Shown here: positions 49,101-60,935 of the stretch, one piece after another
How positions within the stretch are numbered: position 1 is the first letter of the stretch
Layout of the letters: each line of letters begins with the position of its first letter
Assembly (NCBI RefSeq): GCF_964355755.1
Contig: NC_092678.1
Span: 16,278,922 to 16,342,921, forward strand
Direction: 5' to 3'
Length of the DNA: 64,000 bases
Source of the DNA: Antedon mediterranea
Taxonomy: Eukaryota; Echinodermata; Crinoidea; Comatulida; Antedonidae
The notes under the pieces: generated by a model
Databases searched by the model: none
Told to the model about the DNA's origin: nothing
Seen by the model: the letters and a program-made list of their open reading frames with translations, nothing else
Made by a program: the position numbers and the translations under genes

Positions 49101-52100
49101 CTACATATTCACTGTAATTAACAAAGTGTGTATGATTACCAAAAAGCTTGCTAAAGAATTTGCATAAACAGGTGTCAAGAGTAAAAAATATGTAATTCTA
49201 CTGCTTATTTTGTCATTCCTACAATAACTTCGTGACTATAGCATGACATGGAGTTTTTGTTTCATGAAGAGACAATAACATTTACCCTTAGCTTACTTTC
49301 AGTTAATTAACACGGCTGTAATTAAACTACACTTTATAGTACAGTAATTAAATACTTTACAAGGGGTGCAAATAAAAAATCTAAAAGATTCAACTTAAAA
49401 TTATGTTTTTTATGAAGCCCTGTACTTGACAACATTTTATGTTAATTGTTTTTATAAAACCACTGCACGGATAGTGTCACTTCATGGCGTCACTAACGAT
49501 TTACACCACAAAAAACCCTATCGAACTAGTTTTCCTGCATCAGTGTTGAGGTCAATGTTCCACACACAGTAATCATACGACAGACACGGTTATGACTTAA
49601 CGATCAACTTTTAATGAGTGCTGTAACTACAACAATAGAGAACAACAAATAGAAGTATGGCGGTAATAAGAAGCATAATACCAGACGTAACAGAATTGGC
49701 GCTGTAGTTAATATTAGAAGGTCTTGTCGGTCTAAATGTACCTAAAGTTTCACAAACAATATCGGACTTTCATCTCTTGTTGCCTTTCATTTACTGTTAC
49801 AATTCAAATTAATCCATTCTGCAAAGCTGATAACATTTGCTCATTCAAAGTTTACTCATCGTACCATAAAACAGCTGAGTTTCAAAACATTAATAATTGT
49901 AATTTTCTATTGCACCTAGGTGTGTCTGTGGTGGTTGTATTTTTCCTATTATCCACAATTCGTTTTAGCATTGAAGTGTTTGTAAGACTACAACTTCATT
50001 GGACTTCGTATTACATAAAGGACTATGTAGAGTTTTTAATCATATCACTTATGTTGTATATATTTATCCGGCCAAGAAATCAAGTTTTAGTTGTTAAAAG
50101 AGCTATTGCACATTCCTTAAAGGTAAGTCTGTTTTCTTTATGTAAATAATTTGCTCTTGCAAAAACTTACCAGTTGAAAGTTTTCCAGATTTGTATCCTA
50201 TCAGATAGCGAATCATGAAATACCTGCTGAAAATAGCTTGTGAACGTTTATATTTTCAGACTCCTGTAGCATATTTTTAAAAAGGTAACTACTGTACACA
50301 AATATTTTCATAAACTGCACAGTTTACTAGCAGTAATGTGTGCACTTTATTTTGATATTTTGCTAAAAAAAAAGTAAAGACAGAAAAGATAGCTATTGTA
50401 TTTGTTTTAAACCCTTTTATTGATAATAAACTTTGAGTTGTTGAGTTGTAGATTCCAAAAAGGTGAAACCCTATTTTCACAAAGATAGTGATTTTGAAGT
50501 AAAAGTACATCAATAGCGACATCAATTAGCCAAATTAGGTCACATTATAGTTTTTACTATAAGAGCTTTGAATTTGGGATAGTAAATGAAAGATACAAAA
50601 AAAAAGTTAGCAGACCATGACAGATGTGTAATGTGTCTTTAGATTTAAAAAAAAGGAGTAACAGCTAGCCTACTAGGACCTACTTCTTGACATTGCAAGC
50701 TGTGCTCTGGTTGGTTTGAAAACGAACTTTACATCAACAGATCTCTATAGTATAGAGGCCTATTGGGCTTACATGCATTCAGATTAGTCTGTCAGTAAAG
50801 CGTGGTTCCCACAAGGGACGCAACATAGCTCAACCTACGCAATGTAAGAAAATACCCTTTCCATAATTGGGTTTGCCTCCGTCTGTCTCAAAATCAAACC
50901 TGCTTTGTTGCATGTCAATGTTAGTTGTCATAGACTTTGACATGCATACTTGCTTTTGTTTGCAGCACCTGCATTGTCAGTTCCCACTTGTGATTACAAA
51001 ATATAGCACTTTGCGTCTATATGCTGCATTGCGTTCTAGTGAGAACCACACTTAAATTACTGTGTCATTCATTTACTGTACCACAAACAAAGGACTCTTC
51101 TGTACTTGGTAGCTAAACTCAATTTCAATGTTAATAAATGTGCTAACTTATATTTGGATATAGAATAGCAATCACGCAAGGCGTCACAGATTCTGTATGT
51201 TATTGTATGTGGCCTATAATACAGTGCTATTTTGATTCGCTGCGAAGCTGTTGATTTGTGGTATACAGAGTCAAAGTACATCGTAGTGCATTAGATTGTT
51301 ATATACAGTACATTAAATTAAGGTATTCCTTATGTACTGTATATGTCTATTTACAGGGGATGTTGGAAGACAATTTATTATTTCGCAACCAAGATGCATG
51401 TGAGCTAATGGGTAACATCACATGTATTTGTAGCAATAAGACGGGTGTGCTAACACAAAGCAATATGGAGGTTAAAAAATGTTACATCGCTGACAGACTG
51501 CATGACTTTGAGAAAAGACAGAGTATGTCCGAAACAATTGGACCTTGCGCCAACAGATATCTTGGAAAAATTAACCAAGAAATCATGAAGCTTCTTCAAG
51601 AAAGTATTGCAGTTAACAGTGAATATGCCACGCAGATATATGTAAGTGATGTGAGGGTAGTATAACTATATATTGCATCATTACAATTTATTTAATATTT
51701 TGAAGGTCTAACAGTATATATAACACATGCTATCAAGCACAAGTAATTGAAAAGTAAAATGACATGTTGTAAACTGGTTTTAACTGGTACTTGTTGACTT
51801 TAATCTGGAAATGTTTTAATACTTAACTTACTAGTTTACATCAGTTATTGTATCATTAAACTAGTTACTGCAATTAACTGGCTTTAACTGGAATTTTCTT
51901 ATTGGTTTTTTAAACTGGCACCTCTAGAACATTTTTTTCATAATTTTTTTTTAGCAAATTGGAAACAAATTGCATCAAGTTGGAGACCAAACTGACTGTG
52001 CATTGTTAAACTTTATCGGTGAGATCTGCTACAGGACCCTTCGTAATAAATGGCCAGAAGAAAGACTGGAACAAGCCTACACCTTTGATTCGAATAGTAG

Positions 52101-55100
52101 ATTCATGGGTACATTTATCGAAACAGAGGATGCAAATGCTGAACCAATATGGCGACTGTATGTTAAAGGCGCTGTTGAAATTATATTCAATAGGTATTCC
52201 ATTCAATCTTATATAGCTTTAATAGCACACCCATTAAGTATATCCTTGTTATTTGATGGGTTAATTTCATATTATTATAACATTGGTTATTTTGTTCTAT
52301 TCAACAGTAACATTTCTATCCAATGGTTCTATTCAACAACAAGCTCATGACAATTTTTTATTGTACAATGGTATATGTTGATAAAAAATATTGCAATGAA
52401 ATCCAACCAGTTCTAGCCTTTGACAAATGATTGATAGCAAATTGTTGTGTTGATAAACAAATAAAAACCAAAATAAATGATTCAATAAAGAATATCATGT
52501 GTTCATTGAATGGAGAGATTATTTTCATTCATTGACATTTTCAAATCTATTTTCCAGTTGTTCTTACATTTTGGATGCTGAAGGACAATCTCAAGAGTTG
52601 ACCAGTGAGCTGCGTGATGAGTTGAAGACAACGTTTAAAGAGATGTCGTTACCAGGGTTGCGGATGGTGTGTCTAGCCTATAGAGACTTCGCACAAAAAC
52701 CGAGTTTGAAGTATTCTACCAAATATGACAATGTGTCGCATTTGACGTTTATTTCTGTTATTGCTCTGTCTAATCCAGTCAGAAATAACGTAAGTATAGA
52801 GATAAAAAGACTTTATCACTTTAATATATTCACTATGAGGTAGAATTTAAATATTTTAATATCAAATTAATTATCTTTACAATAAAATTGATCAAATGTA
52901 TGTTTTTTAACACAGTCCAGATCTGCAGTTGAGTCTTGCCAAGATGGAGGTATCAATGTTAGAATGCTCACTGGTGATGATATGAATGCAGCACATGATG
53001 TTGCTGTGGATACAGGTATACTAAATGTAAAGACAGATGACTTGGCGATGGAAAGCCGTGATTTTAATCAAAGTTTATCACAATCAAGAGGCAAGGTATA
53101 AGATTCTGTTCATTAACATATTAGTATTAAATGTATATTTACTTTTATTGAGAGAAATAATGTTGCTTGAGATGGTATACAAAGTATTTTTTTATGGATA
53201 TTCTTTAATTTCAAATTTTATTTATTTATTTATTTTACAACCACTTTCATTGTTTTGTCAATCATCTCTCAAGTTTAAAATCATCATCCACCATCATCAA
53301 AAGCACCATCATCACTAACACCACCATCATCATCATCATCATCACCAACACCACCATCATCATCATTAACTGCCTTATCACCAGCATCAACATCAATAAC
53401 ACCATCATCATCACCTACCACCACCATCATCACCTACCACCATCACCATCATTTGCATCTACACCATCACCGTCATTACCACCTACCACCATCATCATCA
53501 CCTACCACCATCATCCTCACCTACCACCATCATCAACACCACCGTCATCATCAACACCACCGTCATCATCATCACCAACACCATCATCATTATCATTAAC
53601 TGCGTTATCACCAGCATCAACATCAATAACACCATTACTATCATCAGCACCTACCACCACCATCCTCACCTACCACCATCATTACCACCTACCACCATCA
53701 TCATCACCTACCACCATCATCCTCACCTATCACCATTATCCTCACCTACCATTATCATCACCTACCACCACCATCAGCAGCACCTACCACCACCATCAGC
53801 ACCTACCACCGCCATGATAACCTACCACCATCATCATCATCATCACCTACCCCTATCATCATCACCTACCACCATCATCACCTACCATAATCATCATCAT
53901 CATCACCACCTACCATCACCATCAGCACCTACCACCATCATCATCACCTACCACCATCATGACCTACCACCATCATCATCATGACCTACCACCATCACCA
54001 TCATTAGCACCTACCACTATAATCATCACCTACCACTATCATCAACACCACCATCACTATCACCACCATCATCAACACCACCTCCATCAACATCACCACT
54101 ACCACCTTCATCATCATCATAAGCAGCAGCAACTACCCACCATCATTGTCATCATTACCACTTGCAACACCCTCATTTCAACAACTGCATCACTAACACT
54201 ACCTGCATCACCACCAACTTCATTATCATCATCAGCACTGGTATCACCATCACAACTTATATCACCGCCATTACCAACCCCACCTACATCACCGATATTC
54301 TGCTTTCATTCAGTACAATATCATGCAGCGATTAAAGGTTCTTTCAAGAGCTCACTTTGATGACAAGGAGTGCATAGTGGGGTGTGTAACTGGTGCTAGC
54401 AGACGTGAGGTGTTAGCTGTAACAGGACGTCGCAGTAAAGAGGCTGCTCTCTTTGAAAAATCACACATTGGTCTAGCAATGGTAAGACACTATTACTTAA
54501 TCAAAGGTTCAGTAGATGCTAAATTTTGACAACTTAAGGTATAGTACATACTGAATGCACATTTGTATGTATATTAATATTAGTTATGACCTTGTATTCA
54601 GGTCAGTAATCAGATCCTCCAATTAGATTAGAGCTTGCTTGCTTACAATCCCACATCCTCTCTCACAGAGTACCATGATTTTTATTTAAATAAGAAAACC
54701 GTTGCCGCTGTGGTACAAAGCTTTGCTTCACCTGATTAAGGATCAGTTATGTTTTAAACCATTGATTATTGCGCTATATTTGAATATATTAGAGTGATAT
54801 TCTTAATAATTATGTTAACAGGGTACCACTGCAACACTAGATGCCAAGGGGGCAGCAGATATAATCCTGCAAGATGACAGCTTCCATAGCATCAAGCAAG
54901 CTGTCATGTGGGGGCGCCATATTTGGGATTCAACAGCAAAATACTTGCAGTACCAACTCTCATTGGCATTTTCCCTTGTGTTGGCGGTAATAATAGGTAT
55001 AGCATGTTCAACAGTAAGTATATCTAATTATTTACAGTAAAACTCATACGTTGCATTCATATACAGTACACTTTACGATGGCAAAATAAAAGGATTTATG

Positions 55101-58086
55101 TGGTCAACTTGAAGATAATCTTTAAGGGGACAAAGAACTTATAACACAAGAATCTCCTGTCTGTCAATTATGCATTGAAAATAACATGGTTATAAAGGTT
55201 ACACAGGGCACCGCCATTCTGACAGCGCCCTCACCAAAATATAAAGGTAAAACACTAATATTCCTGTAGAGATCTCCATGACAAGGATATGAAACTTGCA
55301 CATGCATTCCGGAGCTGAAACGTCCCTGGGCAAAAAAGGCCTAAATGCATACTCTTCGAATACACAGACATATTTAGGGCGCACTACTCCATGATTAAAA
55401 ATATTGCCATCTATTGACATTCTATTCTACAATGCCTTTTGAAATGTTACCTGTTTTTGATGGACAGGATATTTATGTGTTATATTGTAGGTATTTTGGC
55501 CATATAGATATTCTGTTGTAACATCCAGTAACTATCTCAATTGTCTTATTAATAGAGGCTTAAATCAATCTCATACTCTAAAACCTTAGATTATTTGAAA
55601 GGAGTTTTGATGTACAATATTACATTAAAAACAATGCCTAAATATTTCAACCTCAGAACAATATATATAGTGCTAGGTTGTGAAACATATTATTACCCCG
55701 GTCATTTTTGGATCAGACACGTATGGAAAAAAAATACAGTTAGTAGTCAGCGCAAATTTTTACCTTACCAGGTAAAGTGACTTGCCTAAAGATACAACCA
55801 CGCTCTCACGATCAGTAGTCCAACGTTCAACAAACTCCTCATACTGTAAATCTATACAAACAGCAAAATAAAAGAAGCATCTGTTGAAACGTGTTCATGT
55901 TTTTATTTAGGGAACACCATTGAAATCTTGTCACCTTCTTTGGCTTTACTTCATCATCAACTGCGCTGTGATTATCATTTTAATGAGAGAAACCCCGAGT
56001 CAATCAGCCATGCAACGTGTGTCGCAAGGCTGGTATAAGCCATTGTTGTCTCGTATCAAACTACGTTTTATAATCGGACATGGTGTTTATCAGCTTCTTG
56101 TTATCTTGATTATTTATTTACGTGGTAAGAATAATTTGGTTTCTTTTTTGTTGATTAAAGATGTATTGTCTCCCTGAAAAATAATGTTTTACTTTTTTTT
56201 GTTGCATATGCCATTTTAATGTCACAATGGCTATCCACTTTGACCAAAAATTGGATCTAAACCAAATTTATTTACCTGAAAAAACTTTAATTTAGAGCAA
56301 AAAATTACTGCTGCCAGCCAATGGATTTTTGGTTGAATTTAACCATTTATTATATTATTTTATAAGTGAGAACATTATTTTTTTTTTCATTTTTTTTCTA
56401 CGGAAGTGATTAACTTTATTAAAACTACAAAATAACCTATTCAAAGTCTGATTTAATTAATCTTCATTTTTCATGTTTTTGGGGGACAATATATCTTTAA
56501 ATGAATTGCCAATTCAACTTCAGTTCAGTAAGCGCTAGTTAATTATAAGACTAAACATGTTGCTGTTATGGTGCTAATTATAACGACCTTGATTACAACC
56601 CTGAGAGGTTGAAAACTCATCTTTTTTCTAATTTATATTTTGTTACATTTTTATCTTAATGTGCTCTTATCAGTTTGGAAAAGTGCTTAGCAATTTGTTA
56701 TTAATTCCTAATATACAATTAATCACAAAGAAATAAGTTGCGTTAAATCGTTCCTATTAATATTTTTTTTGTTTACAGGGGATAATGAAATGTTATTTGA
56801 TATCGATAATGGACAGACAACAGGTGTTCGTTCTGCTGCTTCCGTACACATGACACTAGTTTTCAACGTGACCGTTCTTATGACAGTTGTCAACGCATTC
56901 AACACGAGGAAGGTGTACGGTGAAAGAAACATTGTAGCTGAGACTGAGGGCAGCCAAATAAAATGGATTATATTCTTTTTTATATCAATTTCATTTCAAG
57001 TAAGTTCAGTATTAAAGGGTAGCTCCGTGTTAAAAATATCTAGTGTTTATAATAAAATATTTGCAACATCTAATATAAAAAACCCACTTTATTTTTGACA
57101 GCAGAATGATCAAAATAAGCCTTTTCTTTCAAAAGTGGCGCTTTAAAAAAAGCACTTATTTCCTAATGCATGTTCTGTTTCACTGTTCTCAGAAACTTAA
57201 GTGAGGTTATAATAAATGTGGTTTCAAAAGTTTATATTTAAAAAATAAACAATAGGAGTTTTTAACTGGGAGCTACCCTTAATAATTACATGTGAAGGCA
57301 TTTTTCAGTTTTATGTCAGCTAACCAGATGAATGGTCCCAGGACGGGAAACGCTACCCCTACCCCTACTTTTCCGAAAGGTTCTCTGGGTTCTTTAAAGT
57401 GCACATGATCTAGATGTGTACACTCGACCTCCTGTTTTAATCCGAGAAGACTTGTTCTAATTTACGATCCAATAATAAGATGCTTTTATTTCAACCGAAA
57501 TCTCATCACTCGTTTGGAAATCGTGCTTTTTCTATTAATGCTCCACGTCTATGGAATGACATTCCTGAATGGATTAGGCATTACCATACAATTAATTCTT
57601 TTCAAAAATCATTAAAATCATACCTTTTTGCTGAGGCATATGGTATTAATGAAGCATAAAGAAACAGTGTTGTGATTAGCGCCTTGAGCACTTTTAGTGG
57701 GTATGTGCGCTATATAAATTGCTATATTATTATTATTATACAATGTAAGGAGTGCCTTGAACCTGTGCCGATTGTATTTATATATGGTCAGCCACTCAAT
57801 TGTATGTTTTTTAAAACAAAGGAATATAATTAAAGCTATTTTCTCTTTACAGATTGTATTCATAGAGTTATTTCAGTCGCCATTCAACACAACTTCACTT
57901 CATTTATCCGAGTGGATATGGTGCTTTGCTATTGCATTATCGACGCTTCTTTGGCATCAAGTAATCATTTCTATTCCAACATCAAGAAACGCAATAACGC
58001 CAACAAAACAAAATGGGACTGGATTGAGTAGGAGTGTTCGGTTTACCAGGGAGATGGAAGGTCCAGAAGTTGAAGTCCATGTTTAA
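40133..58086 (+). CDS. Plasma-membrane Ca2+-ATPase (P2B)-like pseudoenzyme, 1,100 aa, 16 exons
   Basis: Exons: 40133-40313, 42528-42713, 44834-45061, 45990-46112, 47244-47318, 48656-48997, 49920-50122, 51357-51641, 51955-52193, 52558-52789, 52916-53095, 54314-54481, 54822-55013, 55911-56124, 56779-56999, 57853-58086. They join in frame (3,303 nt) at GT-AG sites. The fold follows PMCA: N-domain start FTKEQLKTLM, M1-M2 (~99-150), A domain (VVGD 189-192, DVVPADG), a basic linker (294-302), M3-M4, P/N domains (CELMGN, KGA 612-614, GLRMVCLAYRDF), M5-M10, IPTSR. All catalytic motifs are changed: TGE loop lost (~219-225), PEGL to PRNQ (430-433), DKTGT to NKTGV (N473), DP to NP (693), TGDN to TGDD (719-720), TGDG to TGRR (797-798), with ND replaced by KE. 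The M6 ligands N and D become Y891 and N895. It cannot pump. The tail after M10 is only ~33 residues, with no calmodulin-binding domain, ending EVHV. The start ATG has A at -3; an upstream non-coding exon is possible. Confidence 0.9.
40856..41180. mobile_element. Harbinger-related MITE in intron 1 of the PMCA-like gene
   Basis: Starts GGGCCTGTTCATGCCTATGT and ends CATACCC, flanked by TAA on both sides (40,853-40,855 and 41,181-41,183). Shares AAAAGATTAGTGGAAGCCAC with the element at 32,489-33,468 and lacks its ORF. Confidence 0.65.
42830..42894. mobile_element. Fragment of the TTAA-target MITE family
   Basis: GGCATATTCAACAACA and the terminus GGGGGACAATATATC next to TTAA, as at 18,735 and 56,496. 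Only one end is present. Confidence 0.55.
42924..43065. mobile_element. 142-bp MITE with TTAA duplication, intron 2
   Basis: Inverted ends GCTCTGTCTACACTATCAAA and the near-complement (TTTGATAGTTTAGACAGAGC), flanked by TTAA at 42,920-42,923 and 43,066-43,069. TTAA sites are typical of piggyBac-like elements. Interior holds GTGACAAA / TTTGTCAC. Confidence 0.75.
43340..43615. mobile_element. Degenerate copy of the GTCCACGAGAGGAC repeat family
   Basis: Retains AAACAAGGAATGGCTTGGTT, TTTAATGTTTTTGAAT and a weak terminal GTGTCTTTAA; other parts are diverged. Confidence 0.45.
43851..44487 (+). repeat. Two-copy tandem duplication, ~330-bp period, intron 2
   Basis: Copies 43,851-44,157 and 44,181-44,487 are nearly identical, both starting TCTTGTGGATGAATTAAATT and ending AAAAGCGTCTTCAGCA. 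Confidence 0.85.
46120..46890 (+). repeat. ~68-bp tandem array in intron 4, derived from exon 4
   Basis: Nine CTGYCCCTTTAA boxes at about 46,134, 46,205, 46,272, 46,345, 46,413, 46,482, 46,548, 46,617 and 46,683 (spacing 66-73), in two alternating variants (GGACTAAGTATG or GGAGTAAGTATG, and GACAGGTGTAGATATG), plus a diverged end unit at 46,800-46,890. The unit matches exon 4 (CTGCCCCTTTAAAGACAGGA at 46,050, then ATGAAAAAGAAAG). The last unit even repeats the exon end and donor (TATGCAAGTAAGCTATGT against TATGCAGGTAAGCTGTGT). Confidence 0.85.
47552..47760 (+). repeat. Degenerate ~55-60-bp tandem repeat, intron 5
   Basis: Three or four diverged units around GTTTAAACC, TTGTTGGCCAGTAA and ATTTAATTTGGGCCA. 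Confidence 0.45.
50800..51051. mobile_element. MITE with GYNTGGTTCCCAC ends, intron 7
   Basis: Ends GCGTGGTTCCCAC and GTGAGAACCACAC, with GACGCAAC/GTTGCGTC-like subterminal motifs shared with 60,936-61,086 and 61,249-61,399. Confidence 0.55.
53279..54290 (+). repeat. ~1-kb CAC/CAT-rich minisatellite, intron 11
   Basis: Irregular repetition of ACCACCATCATCATC and CACCTACCACCATC units, ending just before exon 12 (54,314). Open frames inside it (for example 53,959-54,313) are artefacts of composition. Confidence 0.9.
56159..56496. mobile_element. 338-bp TTAA-target MITE, intron 14
   Basis: Inverted ends AGATGTATTGTCTCCC and GGGGGACAATATATCT, flanked by TTAA (56,155-56,158 and 56,497-56,500). 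It starts 35 bases after the exon 14 donor. The 5' end is also readable as a run-on of exon 14. Fullest copy of the family at 18,434 and 42,830. Confidence 0.7.
57330..57460 (-). mobile_element. tRNA-derived SINE fragment, intron 15
   Basis: The reverse complement contains AGAACAAGTCTTCTCGGATT and ATGTGCACTTTAAAGAACCC, as in the body of the SINE at 36,678-37,012. Confidence 0.55.
57460..57737 (+). mobile_element. CR1/L2-like LINE 3' end, intron 15
   Basis: Plus strand reads SFGNRAFSINAPRLWNDIPE then FQKSLKSYLFAEAYG, the end of a LINE ORF2. A 3'UTR follows, with GCGCTATATAAAT and an (ATT)n tail, as in L2/CR1-type elements. Confidence 0.75.
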
Positions 58087-58570
58087 TTTACATGTTGGCA
58101 TGTATAGTAAATAATTTGTTAATGATTGTGTAAAGAGTTTAGAAGAAACTTGGGCATTTCCAACACAATTTACACTATCAACTTGGAGAGAAACACCATG
58201 TTTATTTGGAGGTTACCCCCATTTGCAGTACCAACAAAATTGTGAGGTGAAGTTACTCCGGGGGTTATCCATCTAATCACACTAGTCTTGTGAAATATAA
58301 ACACATCTATAAACAGACTTAATTTTTGGTTTCTCTTTGTGTAGAAAAACATGAATGAATTTAGAAAATACAATTAGGTTACTTAAAGACAGAACACATT
58401 TAAGAAGTGATGTTTCAATTAATTTTCATGATTTTACATAATATTCAGTTTATAAAGGTTCAAAATACTCCAGTCCAAACAATCTTTATTGAAAAGTATA
58501 CAGATGTATGCTAATTTTTGTAATTTGTTAATGCCCTGAATTTGACAGCAAAACAAAGTTTGACGCTTCA
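58087..58570. other. 3' flank of the PMCA-like gene, no other gene seen
   Basis: Should contain the 3'UTR. I see no strong AATAAA close to the stop. Confidence 0.4.
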
Positions 58571-58939
58571 GTGATTTCTCAGAAGTTAAGCTACATTGGG
58601 CCCGGTTGCGTTCTAAATGGAAGACCATCTCGAAATATCGTGTTGGGTGCAGTGATGTATAGATTGAGAGCATGTGGTGTGTGTTGTGTTGTTGAGTCTA
58701 TGCATACTCATCACATTGCATGTGTTCTTAAAGACACTTGCGTTTGCCTTCCACTACCCAGAGTGTACAAATGGGTACCTGCACAACTGGGCTGATTACT
58801 GCAATGTTATGGAAAAATGTTTCCATACATAGTTGATCAAAATAACCAGGGTAATAATGTGAAAATGTCATTTCAACATAAAGATATATATACAGTATAT
58901 GAAATTTGCACTATATAAATGAATACATTATTATTATTG
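58571..58939 (+). mobile_element. 5S-rRNA-derived SINE (SINE3-like) with L2-like 3' tail
   Basis: 58,571-58,665 follows animal 5S rRNA in order: TCTCAGAAGTTAAGC, TTGGGCCCGGTT, AAATGGAAGACCATCT, AATATCGTGTTGGGTGCAGT. The 5' third of 5S is missing. After an unrelated body the element ends TTTGCACTATATAAATGAAT plus (ATT)n, resembling the CR1/L2 tail at 57,700. A 5S head joined to a LINE tail is the definition of SINE3. Confidence 0.65.
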
Positions 58940-59418
58940 ACTCATAAGGTCCCAAATTATTGCTACTACATTCTCAAAAACATACATTCCTGAAAATTCA
59001 TTTTAAAAGAGTATTGCTTTCTATGAGATTTCCAAATTGTATATAATATACATTTGTCCATGATTTTGTGTGCTGCAAGTATTTTGTGTGATTTTTTTTT
59101 CTACTGAGTGAGGTGTTTTTTTTTATGCATGTATCATTTGTTGTTCCACGAAATGTTTAGAAAAAGTAATGTATTTTGTTGATCATTCAGATTCCAAATT
59201 CTTCAAAATGTTATCAAATTTTTATAAATTTCAATACATGCTTACAACCTTACCTTATTAAATGAAATAAGGAGGCATAGTTTTTATGTGCGAGTCATAT
59301 GTTCGTTTACAAGTGTTGAGTGTTGGGGCTTGAAACAATGTGGTAAGGAAAGGTAATTCACTGTGTATCATAGAAAGAAGCTCTACTAAAGGTATTAACT
59401 GAGATTTACATAACTTAA

Positions 59419-60044
59419 AGACCCCTTCCCTGCAATTTTGGACGTTTTTTGGAAAATAATACATATATATCACTTTAAAAACATTAAACCATGTCATTCC
59501 TTGTCTTAAATGTACGTTTTATGGTAAATTATGATAAAAAGTGAGAAACAATGCACTACCTAAGTAGCTCGCGGCGATCGACCTCTCGTGGACGGTCTTA
59601 GGCCTAGCCTAGCTAGGCTTAGTTTTGTAGGCCTAGCTGGTAAACATCGGTAACATACGAACATCGTACGCTACCTATATACCTAGCCTGACGTTGTATA
59701 GTTGCTGCATTAATTGTCTTTCTATTTTTGCCAGACTCCGTTGATACAAATTGGGGAAAACCCGGTATTTTCGCTGAAAAGTTAGGAGTCTTCCATTTGT
59801 TTTGGCCTCACGATCGATCGAAAAGTGGGCGAATTACAGGTGAAAAACAAAAATACCCATCCGCGCGCAATGCATTTTGGGATTTATAGCGGGCCGCTAT
59901 AATTATTAGAATCGACTTATTTTTCACATTTTTAACCGTTTAAAGACGAAAAAAGTTATCGCAATAGGACCATATAGTATTATTTTTACATTAAATATAG
60001 TTTGTGATCTTAAATTAGATCTAAAAAACGTAGGGAATGGGGCT
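59419..60044. mobile_element. TTAA-flanked non-autonomous transposon, 626 bp
   Basis: Ends AGACCCCTTCCCTGCAATTT and AAACGTAGGGAATGGGGC are inverted, with TTAA at 59,415-59,418 and 60,045-60,048, as expected for piggyBac-type insertion. It contains CTCTCGTGGACGGTC and a GGCCTAGCCTAGCTAGGC tract. Related fragments at 29,095, 34,230 and 43,340. Confidence 0.65.
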
Positions 60045-60935
60045 TTAAAAGGATGACCTCTGACCAATGTAGCTTTTGTGCAGTTACTGTGTGCTAACTG
60101 ATCAAAATGTGTGGTAAATGATGTCGAGGTGCTAATTATAACATAAAATAAATTTATTTAGTGAATAAAGCAGAATATGTAGATTCAGTACAACAAGTGT
60201 GTTTATGATGCAGTAGGCCTACTATGTTACATATATCTGTTACGCATGAACGATTGTGACCTTTGGTAAGCCACCTGAGTAGGTGACATAAGTGCATCGT
60301 TTTCTATAAAAATTACAAGAGCTTATAAAATAACACATAGTTAATTCTCAATACAAAGGTATAACTTAATAATTGGTCAGTTCCTTCCAGATATGACCTT
60401 CATATACAGACTTTAATTTCTGCGTGCATATCTTTATTTTATTAATTTTATACAGTACATATATAAATATACAGTATATATTCTAAAACTTAATGACATT
60501 CTGGTGTTCAGCTGGTATTGTAGATTTTTATTATTTTTTCATTCGAAAAGTTGTATATTTTATAGACGTTAATTTAATTTGACATTGTTTTCAGGTTGCA
60601 ATAATTGGTTTTTTGGCATGTTTGACGTCATCGGAATACATTTGCGCATGCGTAATATCATTCATAATGTTTATCGAGTCAAGCAGTGTCGAGCATATAA
60701 AGACTATAATTGGACAATAAACTATTGACCAATCAGAAGCGTAACAATGGCTCCCCATACTGAAATTTCATTTGATTTATTAACATTTATGGACTATATG
60801 CTATTAGTATCAACTTTGGTTGCTACATCTATCAAATATTTCAGGTAGACTAGGCTTCATTGGAATCGAAAATTCTTAATGCCTGCAAGTACCTGCTATG
60901 GGGTATGTTTGGTATGCGTAAAAGTCCAGCGTAAA

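Noticed and set aside
53959-54360. 134-codon His-rich open frame
   Set aside because: It is a product of the CAC/CAT minisatellite; only its final part overlaps real exon 12, in a different frame.
40133-58086. That the PMCA-like locus is a processed or decayed pseudogene
   Set aside because: It has introns, all sixteen exons join in frame with consensus donors and acceptors, and there are no stops or frameshifts in 1,100 codons.
58571-58670. 5S rRNA gene
   Set aside because: The 5' third is missing and internal positions are changed; the LINE-like tail points to a SINE.
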